DNA from: an uncultured Bacteroidota bacterium
Lineage (GTDB): Bacteria > Bacteroidota > Bacteroidia > Flavobacteriales > Flavobacteriaceae
Assembly: GCA_902622595.1 (NCBI GenBank)
Contig: CACNQM010000003.1
Coordinates: 124,001 to 188,000, forward strand
Length of the DNA: 64,000 nt
Direction of reading: 5' to 3'
Shown here: one piece after another, positions 24,356 through 34,292 of the stretch
How positions within the stretch are numbered: position 1 is the first letter of the stretch
How the letters are laid out: each line of letters opens with the position of its first letter
Notes under the pieces: generated by a model
What the model saw: the letters and a program-made list of their open reading frames with translations, nothing else
The model's database searches: none
What the model was told of the DNA's origin: nothing
Program-made: the position numbers and the translations under genes

Positions 24356-25309
24356 ATGGAGTTTTTAGATTTTGAAGTTCCAATTAAAGAAATTTTAGAT
24401 CAAATTGATAAGTGCAAGTCTATTGAGAATGAATCAGATGTAGATATTACCAAAACCTATAATCTTCTTCAAAAAAAGCTAGTTGAAACAAAAAAAGATA
24501 TTTATGAAAACTTATCTGCATGGCAAAGAGTTCAGCTATCAAGGCATCCAAATAGACCATATACTTTAGACTATATTAAAAATATTTGTGGAGATTCATT
24601 TTTGGAACTACATGGAGATAGAAATGTAAGTGATGACAAGGCCATGATTGGAGGTCTTGGAAAAATAGATAATCAGTCTTTTATGTTTATTGGTACACAA
24701 AAAGGTTACAATACAAAAACTAGACAATTTAGAAATTTTGGCATGGCAAAACCTGAAGGTTATAGAAAAGCGCTAAGGTTAATGAGGCAAGCTGAAAAAT
24801 TCAATATTCCGATTGTTACCTTAATAGACACTCCTGGAGCTTATCCAGGACAAGATGCTGAGGAAAGAGGACAAGGTGAAGCTATAGCTAGAAATATTTA
24901 TGAAATGATGAATATTAAAGTCCCTATAATTAATATAATTATTGGTGAAGGTGCGTCTGGTGGAGCACTAGGTATTGGAGTAGGAGATAAGATACTAATG
25001 CTTGAAAACACATGGTATTCAGTAATATCTCCTGAGTCATGCTCATCTATATTATGGAGAAGTTGGGACCACAAAGAGGAAGCTGCTGAGGCACTTAAAT
25101 TGACTGCTAATGATATGCTTAAAAATAAGCTCATTGATAAGATTATTAATGAACCACTTGGTGGAGCCCACTATGATCCAAATGAAACTTTTAAATCGGT
25201 AAAAGAAAACATTTTATTATTTCATAAAAAAATTAAGTCTTTATCAAAAAATAAAATGATCAACATTCGTAGAAAAAAGTTTACCAAAATTGGAAATTTT
25301 AGAGGCTAG
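24356..25309 (+). CDS. accA: Acetyl-CoA carboxylase carboxyltransferase, alpha subunit
   Basis: AccA, with AccD, transfers the carboxyl group from carboxybiotin to acetyl-CoA to give malonyl-CoA for fatty acid synthesis. The 317 aa protein opens with [16 protein letters not shown], then [19 protein letters not shown], the crotonase-fold core [19 protein letters not shown] with the oxyanion hole region, and [17 protein letters not shown] near residue 200. Length is normal. It stands 37 bp after lptG-like and 112 bp before dnaB; a TATATTTA element precedes it. Confidence 0.97.
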   Translation: MEFLDFEVPIKEILDQIDKCKSIENESDVDITKTYNLLQKKLVETKKDIYENLSAWQRVQLSRHPNRPYTLDYIKNICGDSFLELHGDRNVSDDKAMIGGLGKIDNQSFMFIGTQKGYNTKTRQFRNFGMAKPEGYRKALRLMRQAEKFNIPIVTLIDTPGAYPGQDAEERGQGEAIARNIYEMMNIKVPIINIIIGEGASGGALGIGVGDKILMLENTWYSVISPESCSSILWRSWDHKEEAAEALKLTANDMLKNKLIDKIINEPLGGAHYDPNETFKSVKENILLFHKKIKSLSKNKMINIRRKKFTKIGNFRG

Positions 25310-25409
25310 TTTTGGGTATTAACATTTTTTGATACTTATCAACAATTCTCTTGTTTAAAAATATTTTGATTTCACTAACGATTTGTGAATTTTAAAATTT
25401 CATTTTCCA

Positions 25410-25417
25410 TACATTTA
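25410..25417 (+). promoter_or_regulatory. -7-like box of dnaB
   Basis: TACATTTA (last base A instead of G) ends 4 nt before the dnaB ATG, the same short distance as at other genes here. Confidence 0.35.
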
Positions 25418-25421
25418 CTAA

Positions 25422-26924
25422 ATGGAGAATAGGAACCCCCTTAAAATATACGAAAATAATAATTCTTCAATTGTAAATCTATCTGATGGGAAGATTCCAC
25501 CTCAGGCAATTGATCTTGAAGAAGCTGTTATTGGGGCAATGCTTATAGATGAAAAAGGGGTTAACGAAATAATAGAAATTTTATCTCCTGAAGTTTTCTA
25601 CAAAAAATCTCATCAACTCATATATGAATCTATTGAAAGGTTATTTAGGGAATCTGAGCCAATTGATTTATTAACCGTTTCTGCTGACCTAAAAAAAAAT
25701 AAAAATTTTGAAGCTGTTGGTGGAGATTTTTATTTGATAAACTTATCACAGAAAGTATCATCATCTGCTCATATAGAGTTTCACTCAAGAATTATACTTC
25801 AAAAATATATTCAGAGAAAATTGATTACTATTTCAAATGAAATCATTCAAAAATCCTATGACGAAACATCAGATGTCATGGATTTACTTGATGAAGCAGA
25901 GTCCAAACTATATGATGTTGCTCAAGGGAACCTAAGAGGAACAAGTGAAACAGCTCAAACTCTTGTTCTTAAAGCTAAGAAAAGAATTGAGGAAATTGAA
26001 AAAAGAGAAGGAGCCTTAAGTGGAATTTCAACAGGTTTTGAAAAACTTGACAAATTAACTTCAGGTTGGCAACCTAGTGATTTAGTAATTATTGCTGCTA
26101 GGCCAGGAATGGGGAAAACTGCCCTTGCTCTATCAATGGCAAGAAATATATCCGTCAAACAGAATATACCTGTTGCATTTTTCTCTCTTGAGATGTCATC
26201 AGTTCAACTTATAACAAGATTAATTTCATCAGAAACTGGGCTTGTTTCTGATAAACTTAGAACAGGTAAATTAGCAGAACATGAATGGCAACAATTAAAT
26301 ATTAAAGTATCAGATCTTGAATCTGCTCCTTTATATATTGATGATAGTCCATCCTTGACAATTTTTGAATTAAGAGCAAAAGCAAGAAGGCTTGCATCCT
26401 CTCATGGTATAAAATTGATAATCATTGATTATCTGCAATTAATGAATATTGGCTCATCTAATAAAGTTGGTAATAGAGAGCAAGAAATTTCAACAATTTC
26501 AAGAAACCTTAAAGCGCTTGCCAAAGAGCTCGATATTCCTGTAATTGCTTTATCACAACTATCCAGGGCAGTTGAGACAAGAGGAGGAACTAAAAGACCA
26601 ATTCTATCTGACCTCAGAGAATCTGGAGCTATTGAGCAAGATGCAGATATTGTTTCTTTTTTGTATAGACCAGAATATTATGGAATAAATGAGTGGGATG
26701 ATGAAATGAAGACTCCTTCTGAGGGACAGGGAGAATTTATTGTAGCTAAGCATAGAAATGGTGCTCTGGATTCTATTAAACTGAAGTTTATAGCAAATCT
26801 CGGAAAGTTTGAAGACCTAGGCGGATTCGATTCCTCATTTGAATTTCAATCTAAGCTTAATCCTGACAATAAATTAAGTGACTTTAGTGAACCTTCAGAC
26901 AAGGATGATGATATTCCATTTTAA
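25422..26924 (+). CDS. dnaB: Replicative DNA helicase
   Basis: DnaB is the hexameric helicase that unwinds the fork and contacts primase. The 500 aa protein has the N-terminal collar domain (residues about 25-130, PPQAIDLEEAVIGAML), a linker helix, and the RecA-like motor from about residue 195: Walker A in ARPGMGKTALAL, H1a/Walker B in LIIIDYLQLM, the DnaB motif LKALAKELDIPVIALSQLSR and the arginine-finger strand VSFLYRPEYYG. No intein or insertion is present. A bidirectional terminator follows, shared with the convergent cold-shock gene. Confidence 0.97.
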   Translation: MENRNPLKIYENNNSSIVNLSDGKIPPQAIDLEEAVIGAMLIDEKGVNEIIEILSPEVFYKKSHQLIYESIERLFRESEPIDLLTVSADLKKNKNFEAVGGDFYLINLSQKVSSSAHIEFHSRIILQKYIQRKLITISNEIIQKSYDETSDVMDLLDEAESKLYDVAQGNLRGTSETAQTLVLKAKKRIEEIEKREGALSGISTGFEKLDKLTSGWQPSDLVIIAARPGMGKTALALSMARNISVKQNIPVAFFSLEMSSVQLITRLISSETGLVSDKLRTGKLAEHEWQQLNIKVSDLESAPLYIDDSPSLTIFELRAKARRLASSHGIKLIIIDYLQLMNIGSSNKVGNREQEISTISRNLKALAKELDIPVIALSQLSRAVETRGGTKRPILSDLRESGAIEQDADIVSFLYRPEYYGINEWDDEMKTPSEGQGEFIVAKHRNGALDSIKLKFIANLGKFEDLGGFDSSFEFQSKLNPDNKLSDFSEPSDKDDDIPF

Positions 26925-26943
26925 CAATACTAAAGTTTTATGC

Positions 26944-26971
26944 AAAAAAAAAGCCCGTTGAGGGCTTTTTT
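26944..26971. terminator. Bidirectional terminator between dnaB and the cold-shock gene
   Basis: Stem AAAAAGCCC/GGGCTTTTT with loop GTTGA, flanked by A and T runs on both sides, so it can stop transcription from both convergent genes. Confidence 0.9.
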
Positions 26972-26987
26972 ATGATGTAATAGGGGG

Positions 26988-27182
26988 TTAAGAAATAATT
27001 TTTACATTAATTGCATTTAACCCTTTATTACCTTCTTTTAATTCAAATTCTACTTTATCTCCCTCTGTAATACTGTCAATAAGACCTGTAACATGAACGA
27101 AGTGCTCAGTATCCGAATCATCTTCTTTAATGAAACCATAACCTTTGGCATTGTTGAAGAATTTTACTAATCCTGTACTCAT
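26988..27182 (-). CDS. cspA: Cold-shock domain protein
   Basis: A 64 aa single cold-shock-domain RNA/DNA chaperone. The two RNP motifs are KGYGFIKED (residues 13-21) and HFVHVTGL (residues 27-34). The rest (EGDKVEFELKEGNKGLNAINVKII) completes the five-stranded OB barrel. It melts secondary structure in mRNA; whether it is cold-induced cannot be told. It stands alone, converging on dnaB across a shared terminator and downstream of prfB on the same strand. Confidence 0.95.
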   Translation of the reverse strand: MSTGLVKFFNNAKGYGFIKEDDSDTEHFVHVTGLIDSITEGDKVEFELKEGNKGLNAINVKIIS

Positions 27183-27250
27183 ATAATTTTTTTAATAATT
27201 GTAGCGAAAATACTCTAATATTTTTACAAACCAATTGTATTTAGAATTAA

Positions 27251-28331
27251 TTAACGTTTTAATAAAAAAGACTTCAGTAATTCGCTAATATCTCCATTTA
27301 AAATATTTTCAGTATTACCAGATTCAAAACCAGTTCTCACATCTTTAACAACTTTATATGGGTGAAGAACATAATTTCTTATTTGAGATCCCCATTCAAT
27401 TTTCTTTTTGGAGTCCTGAATTTTCTTTTTTTCTTTATTATTTTTTTGGATCTCAATCTCATATAGCTGAGATTTTAATAACATTAAAGCTTTTTCTTTG
27501 TTATCAAGTTGTGATCTGGTTTCAGAATTTACTACAGTAATACCTGTTGGTTTATGTTTAAGTCTTACGGCTGTTTCTAATTTGTTAACACTTTGACCTC
27601 CAGCACCACCTGACCTCATTGTTTCCCATTCAAGGTCTGATGAAGCAATATTTATTTCAATTGTATCATCAACAAGAGGATAAACATAAACAGATGCAAA
27701 AGATGTATGTCTTTTAGCATTACTATCGAAAGGAGAAATTCTAACAAGACGATGCACACCATTTTCTCCTTTGAGCCATCCAAATGCAAAATCACCATCA
27801 ATTTGAATAGTAGCTGTTTTAATGCCGGCAACATCTCCTGATTGATTATTCAACTCTTTAATCTTAAAATTATTTTTTTCTCCCCACATTAAATACATTC
27901 TTAAAAGCATTTCAGCCCAATCACATGATTCTGTTCCTCCAGCTCCAGCAGTAATCTGAAGAATTGCGCTCATGGAGTCTTCCTTTTTATTAAGCATCAT
28001 TTTAAACTCTAAATCTTCTAATGTATCAATCAACTCTTCGTAAGATATATTTATCTCATCTTCAGATATTTCTTTGTTTGCAAGGAAATCACCAAGAACA
28101 ATAACATCATCATATTTTGAGTTTAGATTTTTAAAATCGACTAATTGTTTCTTAATAAACTGTATATTTTTAACAGTTTGTTGAGCTGTTTTAGGATCTG
28201 ACCAGAAATCTGCACTTGAGGCTTTCTCCTCAAGAACTTGAAGCCTTTTTTCTTTTGACTCAACGTCAAAGATACCCCCTTAACGTATCAATACGTTTCT
28301 TAATGACTTTGATATTTTCTTTTGAAAACAT
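27251..28331 (-). CDS. prfB: Peptide chain release factor 2 (programmed +1 frameshift)
   Basis: RF2 reads UGA and UAA stop codons. The ORF track shows only 27251-28033, but the gene starts at the ATG at 28331: [21 protein letters not shown] is followed by an in-frame UGA at codon 22, and the remaining 338 residues are in the +1 frame (starting [10 protein letters not shown]). The shift site CTT-TGA-C is preceded by the SD-like AGGGGG, as in most bacterial prfB genes. The full product is 359 aa. Functional motifs are SPF ([15 protein letters not shown]) for stop recognition and GGQ ([10 protein letters not shown]) for peptide release. It diverges from the metalloprotease gene. Confidence 0.96.
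28265..28280 (-). promoter_or_regulatory. prfB autoregulatory frameshift site
   Basis: Read on the minus strand: AGGGGGTATCTTTGAC. The SD-like purine run three bases before CTT and the UGA stop form the classic element by which low RF2 raises +1 slippage and thus RF2 synthesis. Confidence 0.95.
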
Positions 28332-28389
28332 GCTTTAAATTAATTATATGGATTCAAAAAAAAAAATTATATTTCTAAAAATATTGATT

Positions 28390-30756
28390 ATGAATAAAAC
28401 TCTTTTGCTTTTAATTCTTACACCTATTTATTTGTTTTCTCAAATAGATGATTTTCAAGGTTTTATGGACTTTTCTTATGATAATGATTCAGGTAAAATA
28501 ATTTTAAATATAGAAGATTTAGATAAAGAATTTCTATACATTAATTCTCTAAGTAGGGGGGTTGGGAATAATGACTTAGGTCTTGATAGAGGTCAACTTG
28601 GAAACTCCAGAATTGTTTACTTTACTAAAAGGGGTAATAAAATTTTATTAATTCAACCAAACCTTAAATACATTTCAAACTCAGAAAATAATCTTGAAAA
28701 TAAAGCAGTAGATGAGGCTTTTGCTAGATCTGTTTTATTTGGATTTGATATAATTAAACAATCAAAAAAATCATTTCAAGTTGATCTAACACCCTTTTTG
28801 ATTAATGATGTTTATGGTGTTGCCGAAAGGATCAAAGCTACTAACTCTGGCTCATATTCTCTAAACAAATCTATGTCAGCAATTGATTTAGATAGAACAA
28901 AAGCTTTTCCTAAAAATATTGAGTTTGATGTTTTGTTAACTTTTACAGGTAACCCTTCTGGTAATCTAGTAAGAAGTGTTACTCCAACTCCCTCAAATTT
29001 GACTGTTAATCAACACCATTCATTTGTTGAGCTTCCAGATGATAATTACAAAATGAGAAAATTTGATCCTAGAAGTGGAAGCAACCCATTCATTGTTTAT
29101 GACTATTCTACTCCTATAGATGACAAACTTGAGCAAAGATTCATTGTAAGACACAGGCTTAATAAGAAATTTCCAGATAGAGAATTAAGTGAACCAATTC
29201 AACCAATTATATACTACATTGATAATGGAACGCCAGAGCCTGTTAAGAGTGCTCTTATTGAAGGAGGTAATTGGTGGAATCAAGCTTTTGAAAAAGCTGG
29301 ATACAAAGATGCATTTAGAATTGAAGTTCTACCTGAAAATGCTGATCCTATGGATGTTAGATACAATTTAATTCAATGGATTCATAGGTCAACAAGAGGA
29401 TGGAGTTATGGAGCAAGCGTTATTGACCCCAGAACTGGAGAAATTATAAAAGGTCAGGTAAGCTTAGGTAGTCTCAGAGTTAGACAAGACTATATGATTT
29501 TAAGTGGGCTAATTGATGATCCTCTTAGTCAAGAGAATAAGAATTTAATTGAAGAAAAATCATTAGATAGGATTAAACAACTTTCTGCTCATGAAATTGG
29601 ACATACTTTAGGATTTGCTCATAACTTTTTTTCCAGTGTAAATAATAGATCTTCTGTAATGGACTATCCTCATCCTAAAATTGATTTAATAAATGGGTCA
29701 ATTAATATTGACAATGCTTATTCGAAAGATATTGGGCCATGGGATATAGTAAGTGTAAAATATGCGTATTCAGATTTTTCAAAAAATCAAGATGAAAATA
29801 TAGAACTAAACAAAATTATTGAGGATGCAGAAAAAGAAGGTCTATATTTTTTAAGTGACTCTGATTCTAGGCCTGTAGGAAGTGCTAGCCCATATTCTCA
29901 TTTATGGGATAATGGTTCTTTACCATACCAAGAACTTGAAAAATTACTAGAGATAAGAAAAATTGCTTTAAAAAATTTAGATTTAGAAAACCTTGAATAT
30001 GGTGAGGCATACGATAGGATTGAAGATATTCTGGTTCCAATTTATATGTTACACAGGTATCAAATTGAAGCGGCAGCTAAAGCAATAGGTGGTCTAGATT
30101 ATCTCTATTATGTGAAAAACAATAACAATTATAAAGTGAAACCAGTAGACAAGGATCTCCAAATAAAATCCTTAAAATCACTGCTTAAAGTTTTATCACC
30201 AGAAAATTTGGTGTTGCCTAATAACCTAATAAACATATTAACACCTAGATCATTTAGAAATCCTAGGACCAGAGAAAATTTTGTTTCAAAGACAGGGGTC
30301 ACTTTTGATTATATAAATGCATCAAGCTCTATCATTAACCATACTATGAACTTTCTATTAAACTCAGAGAGATTAAATAGAGTAAACCAACAAAATATGT
30401 TTGGAGAGACTATTCTTACTTTAGATGATTATCTGAAGACAATTAGTAGTTTTATTTTTAATACTAGAAAAATGAACGAATATGAATCATTTTTAAATAA
30501 TAATACATCATCTTTGTTTTTGGATCATCTATTTATGGCTTTTAATAACATCAATACCGATGATTTATCTAAATCGATTATTTTGTCAAATATTAAGTAC
30601 TTATCAATGAAACTAAAGTCTAATCCTAATATTTATAATGATTTTTTAGTAAACAAGATTGATGAATTTATTATTAATCCGAATAAATATGTACCTGTTA
30701 GCAAATCAAAAATTCCAGATGGCTCTCCTATTGGAGATTTTTCATGTGATTACTAG
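28390..30756 (+). CDS. Secreted zinc metalloprotease (DUF5117/DUF5118 type)
   Basis: A large exported metallopeptidase of the Bacteroidota DUF5117/DUF4953-containing type. The ORF track begins at 28348, but the ATG at 28390 gives a clean signal peptide ([18 protein letters not shown]), so I use it; the product is 788 aa. The zinc motif is [13 protein letters not shown] near residue 400, the extended HExxHxxGxxH of the metzincin-like clan, with a YPHP/MDYP turn about 20 residues later. The N-terminal half ([40 protein letters not shown]) is the DUF5117 region. It probably degrades proteins in the periplasm or outside the cell; no T9SS C-terminal signal is obvious. Confidence 0.88.
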   Translation: MNKTLLLLILTPIYLFSQIDDFQGFMDFSYDNDSGKIILNIEDLDKEFLYINSLSRGVGNNDLGLDRGQLGNSRIVYFTKRGNKILLIQPNLKYISNSENNLENKAVDEAFARSVLFGFDIIKQSKKSFQVDLTPFLINDVYGVAERIKATNSGSYSLNKSMSAIDLDRTKAFPKNIEFDVLLTFTGNPSGNLVRSVTPTPSNLTVNQHHSFVELPDDNYKMRKFDPRSGSNPFIVYDYSTPIDDKLEQRFIVRHRLNKKFPDRELSEPIQPIIYYIDNGTPEPVKSALIEGGNWWNQAFEKAGYKDAFRIEVLPENADPMDVRYNLIQWIHRSTRGWSYGASVIDPRTGEIIKGQVSLGSLRVRQDYMILSGLIDDPLSQENKNLIEEKSLDRIKQLSAHEIGHTLGFAHNFFSSVNNRSSVMDYPHPKIDLINGSINIDNAYSKDIGPWDIVSVKYAYSDFSKNQDENIELNKIIEDAEKEGLYFLSDSDSRPVGSASPYSHLWDNGSLPYQELEKLLEIRKIALKNLDLENLEYGEAYDRIEDILVPIYMLHRYQIEAAAKAIGGLDYLYYVKNNNNYKVKPVDKDLQIKSLKSLLKVLSPENLVLPNNLINILTPRSFRNPRTRENFVSKTGVTFDYINASSSIINHTMNFLLNSERLNRVNQQNMFGETILTLDDYLKTISSFIFNTRKMNEYESFLNNNTSSLFLDHLFMAFNNINTDDLSKSIILSNIKYLSMKLKSNPNIYNDFLVNKIDEFIINPNKYVPVSKSKIPDGSPIGDFSCDY

Positions 30757-30794
30757 TTTTTTTCTTTAAATTTGCACCTTATTCTTTTGATCTA

Positions 30795-31835
30795 ATGTCT
30801 AGAGACAATAAAGCTTACAATAATATTTTAGAACTTATTGGTAATACACCTCTTATAAGACTTAATAAAATTTGTGATGGCTTTCCTGGCAAATACTTTA
30901 CAAAATATGAGGGATACAATCCAGGTCATTCGAATAAAGATCGTATTGCTCTACATATTCTAAATCAAGCAGAGAAAAAAAAGATATTAAAAAAAGGGAG
31001 TACTATTATTGAAACTACCTCTGGTAATACAGGTTTTAGCCTAGCTATGGTATCTCTTTTGAAAGGTTATAAATGCATACTTGCTGTTAGTTCCAAAGCA
31101 TCAAAGGATAAAATCAATATGTTGAAGTGTCTTGGAGCAGAAATTTATGTATGCCCTTCAAATGTTCCATCAGACGATCCTAGATCATATTATGAAGTTG
31201 CTAAAAAATTAAATAATGAAATAGAAGATTCAGTATATATTAACCAATATTTTAATGACTTAAATGTTCAAGCTCATTATGAAACTACAGGTCCTGAAAT
31301 ATGGAAGCAAACAGATGGCGATATAACTCACTTGATTGCTTGTAGTGGTACTGGGGGTACAATTTCTGGAATTGGTAGGTACCTAAAAGAACAAAATAAA
31401 AACATAAAAATTATAGGTGTCGATGCTTATGGCTCTATATTAAAAAAATATCATGAGACTGGTGAAATTGATAAAAATGAAATTTATTCATATAGAATTG
31501 AAGGTCTTGGTAAAAACATAGTACCCTCAGCTACTGATTTCAAAATTATTGATAAGTTTGTTAAAGTTACAGATTCAGACAGTGCTTATATGTCAAGAGA
31601 AATTACCTTAAAAGAAGGCCTATTCGTTGGATATACATCTGGAGCTGCATTTCAAGCAGTCAATATACTTAATGATGAAAATGAATTTAATGATGATAGT
31701 TGTGTAGTTATTGTTTTTCCTGATCACGGATCTAGGTATCTCTCTAAAATCTATTCAGATGAGTGGATGAATAATCAAGGATTTTATGATAGAAGTTTTT
31801 ATCAACCAAAAAAGAATACAATTAATTATATTTGA
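30795..31835 (+). CDS. Cysteine synthase-fold PLP enzyme, probable cysteate synthase (sulfonolipid pathway)
   Basis: A 346 aa fold-type II PLP enzyme. The PLP lysine is K48 in NPGHSNKDR, which differs from the NPGGSVKDR of ordinary CysK; the substrate Asn loop is [10 protein letters not shown] and the phosphate-binding loop is SGTGGTISG. There are no CBS domains, so it is not a regulated cystathionine beta-synthase. It sits 4 bp from an alpha-oxoamine synthase of the type that condenses cysteate with fatty acyl thioester in flavobacteria. I therefore infer it supplies cysteate for capnine-type sulfonolipids. Cysteine or cystathionine synthase activity remains possible. Confidence 0.7.
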   Translation: MSRDNKAYNNILELIGNTPLIRLNKICDGFPGKYFTKYEGYNPGHSNKDRIALHILNQAEKKKILKKGSTIIETTSGNTGFSLAMVSLLKGYKCILAVSSKASKDKINMLKCLGAEIYVCPSNVPSDDPRSYYEVAKKLNNEIEDSVYINQYFNDLNVQAHYETTGPEIWKQTDGDITHLIACSGTGGTISGIGRYLKEQNKNIKIIGVDAYGSILKKYHETGEIDKNEIYSYRIEGLGKNIVPSATDFKIIDKFVKVTDSDSAYMSREITLKEGLFVGYTSGAAFQAVNILNDENEFNDDSCVVIVFPDHGSRYLSKIYSDEWMNNQGFYDRSFYQPKKNTINYI

Positions 31836-31839
31836 GATT

Positions 31840-33096
31840 ATGCAAGATTTATTTGATAAAATATATAAAAATAAAGGTCCATTAGGAAAATGGGCTTCAA
31901 TAGCTGAGGGTTATTTTGCTTTTCCAAAGTTAGAAGGACCTATATCAAATCGAATGAAATTTAATGACAAGGAAGTTATAACTTGGAGTGTAAATGATTA
32001 TTTAGGTTTAGCTAATCATCCTGAAGTAAGACAAGTTGATGCTGAAGCTGCAAAAGCCTATGGGAGTGCATATCCAATGGGAGCAAGACTAATGTCAGGC
32101 CATACAAAGTATCATGAAAAGTTAGAATCTGAACTTGCAAAATTTACTTCTAAGGAATCTGCATATCTCCTTAATTTTGGCTATCAAGGAATACTCTCAA
32201 CTATTGATTCTTTAGTATCTAAAAATGATATTATAGTCTATGACATTGATGCCCACGCATGTATTGTTGATGGTGTAAGACTCCATTTAGGAAAAAGGTT
32301 TACTTACCAGCACAATGACATGAAAAGTCTCGAAAAAAATCTTGAAAGAGCAACTAAAATGGCAGAACAAACAGGCGGAGGTATATTAGTTATTTCCGAG
32401 GGCGTTTTTGGGATGAGGGGTGAACAAGGAAAACTAAAAGAAATTGTCCAACTTAAAAATAAATTTAAGTTTAGACTGCTTGTTGACGACGCTCATGGTT
32501 TTGGAACTCTCGGAAAAACTGGTGCAGGAACCGGTGAAGAGCAGGGTATTCAAGATCAAATAGATGTTTACTTTGCCACATTTGCAAAATCAATGGCCTC
32601 TACTGGTGCCTTTATTTCTGGAGATAAAGAAATAATAGGTTTTCTTAGATATAATATGCGATCACAAATGTTTGCAAAATCTCTTCAAATTCAATTAGTA
32701 ATAGGGGCTTTAAAACGTTTAGAATTACTTCAGACAAAACCCGAATTGAAAGATAAATTATGGGAAAATGTAAATATGCTTCAAACTGGATTAAAGAAAA
32801 GAGGATTTGATATTGGTTCTACACAAAGCTGTGTAACTCCAGTTTATTTGGAGGGAAGTGTTCCTGAGGCAATGGCATTAGTTCGTGACCTAAGAGAAAA
32901 TTACCAAATATTTTGTTCCATTGTTGTTTATCCTGTAATTCCTAAGGGATTAATACTCCTTAGATTAATTCCTACATCATCTCATAATGAGAATGATATT
33001 AATGAGACACTTGATGCTTTTGCCTCAATAAGGGAAAAATTAAAAAAAGGAGTTTATAAGATTGCCTCTAAAGGTGTTGAAGAAGAGGTAAACTAG
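31840..33096 (+). CDS. Alpha-oxoamine synthase: probable cysteate acyltransferase or serine palmitoyltransferase
   Basis: A 418 aa fold-type I PLP enzyme of the KBL/SPT/AONS family that decarboxylatively joins an amino acid to an acyl thioester. The track start at 31786 lies inside the previous gene; the ATG at 31840 (MQDLFDKIYKNKGPLGKWA) matches the family N-terminus. Landmarks are NDYLGLANHPEV, GARLMSGHTKYHEKLE, DDAHGFGTLG with the PLP-stacking His, and TFAKSMAST with the Schiff-base Lys. The preceding cysteine synthase-like gene argues for cysteate as substrate, giving the capnine precursor of sulfonolipids, which matter for gliding in Flavobacterium. Serine palmitoyltransferase is the main alternative. 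Confidence 0.78.
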   Translation: MQDLFDKIYKNKGPLGKWASIAEGYFAFPKLEGPISNRMKFNDKEVITWSVNDYLGLANHPEVRQVDAEAAKAYGSAYPMGARLMSGHTKYHEKLESELAKFTSKESAYLLNFGYQGILSTIDSLVSKNDIIVYDIDAHACIVDGVRLHLGKRFTYQHNDMKSLEKNLERATKMAEQTGGGILVISEGVFGMRGEQGKLKEIVQLKNKFKFRLLVDDAHGFGTLGKTGAGTGEEQGIQDQIDVYFATFAKSMASTGAFISGDKEIIGFLRYNMRSQMFAKSLQIQLVIGALKRLELLQTKPELKDKLWENVNMLQTGLKKRGFDIGSTQSCVTPVYLEGSVPEAMALVRDLRENYQIFCSIVVYPVIPKGLILLRLIPTSSHNENDINETLDAFASIREKLKKGVYKIASKGVEEEVN

Positions 33097-34214
33097 TCGT
33101 TTAACATAACTGGCATTACCAACATTGTTATTGATTCTTTGACGTTATTGTCATCATTAACTGGTCTAATTATACCTGCTCTATTAGGATGTGACATTGA
33201 TAGAGTTATTATTTCTGAATCTAAATTGTTAAGCATTTCAATTAAAAATTTAGAATTGAATCCAATCTGCATATCATCTCCTGAATATTGACACTCTAGG
33301 TTTTCGTCGGCTTTATTGCTAAAATCAAAGTCCTCAGCACTTATATTTAGTAGGGAACCTGCAATTTTAAGTTTGATTTGATTTGTTGTTTTATTAGAAA
33401 ATATACTAACTCTCCTAACAGAATTTAAAAATAATTGCCTGTCAATTGTTAATACATTAGGGTTTTCTTTTGGGATAACAGCCTCATAGTTTGGAAATTT
33501 TCCATCAATCAATCTACATGTTATTGATGATTTTCCAAATGTAAATTTTGCATTTGAATCATTGTGTTGAATTGTTAGGTCCAAATCTTCAGCTTGAAGA
33601 ATTCCTTTTAAAATTTGTAGAGGCTTTTTAGGAATAATAAATTCAGATACATTATTGGCAGTATATTCTGATGTTTCAAATTTAACTAGCTTGTGCGCAT
33701 CTGTTGCTACAAACTTAAGGGAGTCACTGTTAAACTGAAAAAAAACTCCGCTCATAACTGGTCTTAAATCGTCAGTTCCCGAAGCAAAAATAGTTGAGTT
33801 TATAGCATTACCAAGATAAACGCTATTTAATATCGTTTCGTGAGCATCAAGTATTTCAACTTGTTTAGGAAATTCTTCTCCCTCAAGATATGCAAGAGAG
33901 TATTTACCATTACTTGCGCTAATTTCAATGGTATTATTTTCTGTCTTTATGAAGGTCAAGGGTTGTTCTGAAAATGTCTTAAGAATATCAGTTAAAAGTT
34001 TTGCAGAGACTGCTATTTTATCATTGGAAGTTGATTCAATATCAATTTGGCTTGTCATTGTAGACTCGAGGTCAGATGAACTTATGGTAAGTTTATTCTT
34101 GTCAACTTCAAATAAAAAGTTGTCAAGTATTGGGATCGTATTTGATGAATTTATAACTCCACTTAAAGTTTGAAGTTCTTTATATAAAATGGAGGATGAA
34201 ACAATAAATTTCAT
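33093..34214 (-). CDS. dnaN: DNA polymerase III beta sliding clamp
   Basis: DnaN forms the ring-shaped processivity clamp for DNA polymerase III. The 373 aa protein divides into three similar clamp domains of about 120 residues (starting MKFIVSSSILYKELQ, then ILNSVYLGNAINSTIFA, then VLTIDRQLFLNSVRRVSIF) and ends with the conserved IRPVNDDNNVKESITMLVMPVML tail that makes the protein-binding pocket. Length and ending are standard. It is not next to dnaA here. A TATATTTG box lies 11 nt before the start. It converges with the alpha-oxoamine synthase, overlapping its stop by 4 bp. Confidence 0.97.
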   Translation of the reverse strand: MKFIVSSSILYKELQTLSGVINSSNTIPILDNFLFEVDKNKLTISSSDLESTMTSQIDIESTSNDKIAVSAKLLTDILKTFSEQPLTFIKTENNTIEISASNGKYSLAYLEGEEFPKQVEILDAHETILNSVYLGNAINSTIFASGTDDLRPVMSGVFFQFNSDSLKFVATDAHKLVKFETSEYTANNVSEFIIPKKPLQILKGILQAEDLDLTIQHNDSNAKFTFGKSSITCRLIDGKFPNYEAVIPKENPNVLTIDRQLFLNSVRRVSIFSNKTTNQIKLKIAGSLLNISAEDFDFSNKADENLECQYSGDDMQIGFNSKFLIEMLNNLDSEIITLSMSHPNRAGIIRPVNDDNNVKESITMLVMPVMLND

Positions 34215-34225
34215 ATGCTTTTTTT

Positions 34226-34233
34226 CAAATATA
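34226..34233 (-). promoter_or_regulatory. -7 box of dnaN
   Basis: Minus-strand TATATTTG ends 11 nt before the dnaN ATG; a TTG 23 bp upstream is a loose -33 candidate. Confidence 0.5.
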
Positions 34234-34292
34234 TCTAAATGAAACTATTTTTCTTACAATTAATAACAAAAGTTATCTAAAAAATACAAACA

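Noticed and set aside
27251-28033. prfB as an N-terminally truncated gene or pseudogene
   Set aside because: The missing N-terminus is encoded upstream in another frame and joined by a textbook programmed +1 frameshift site.
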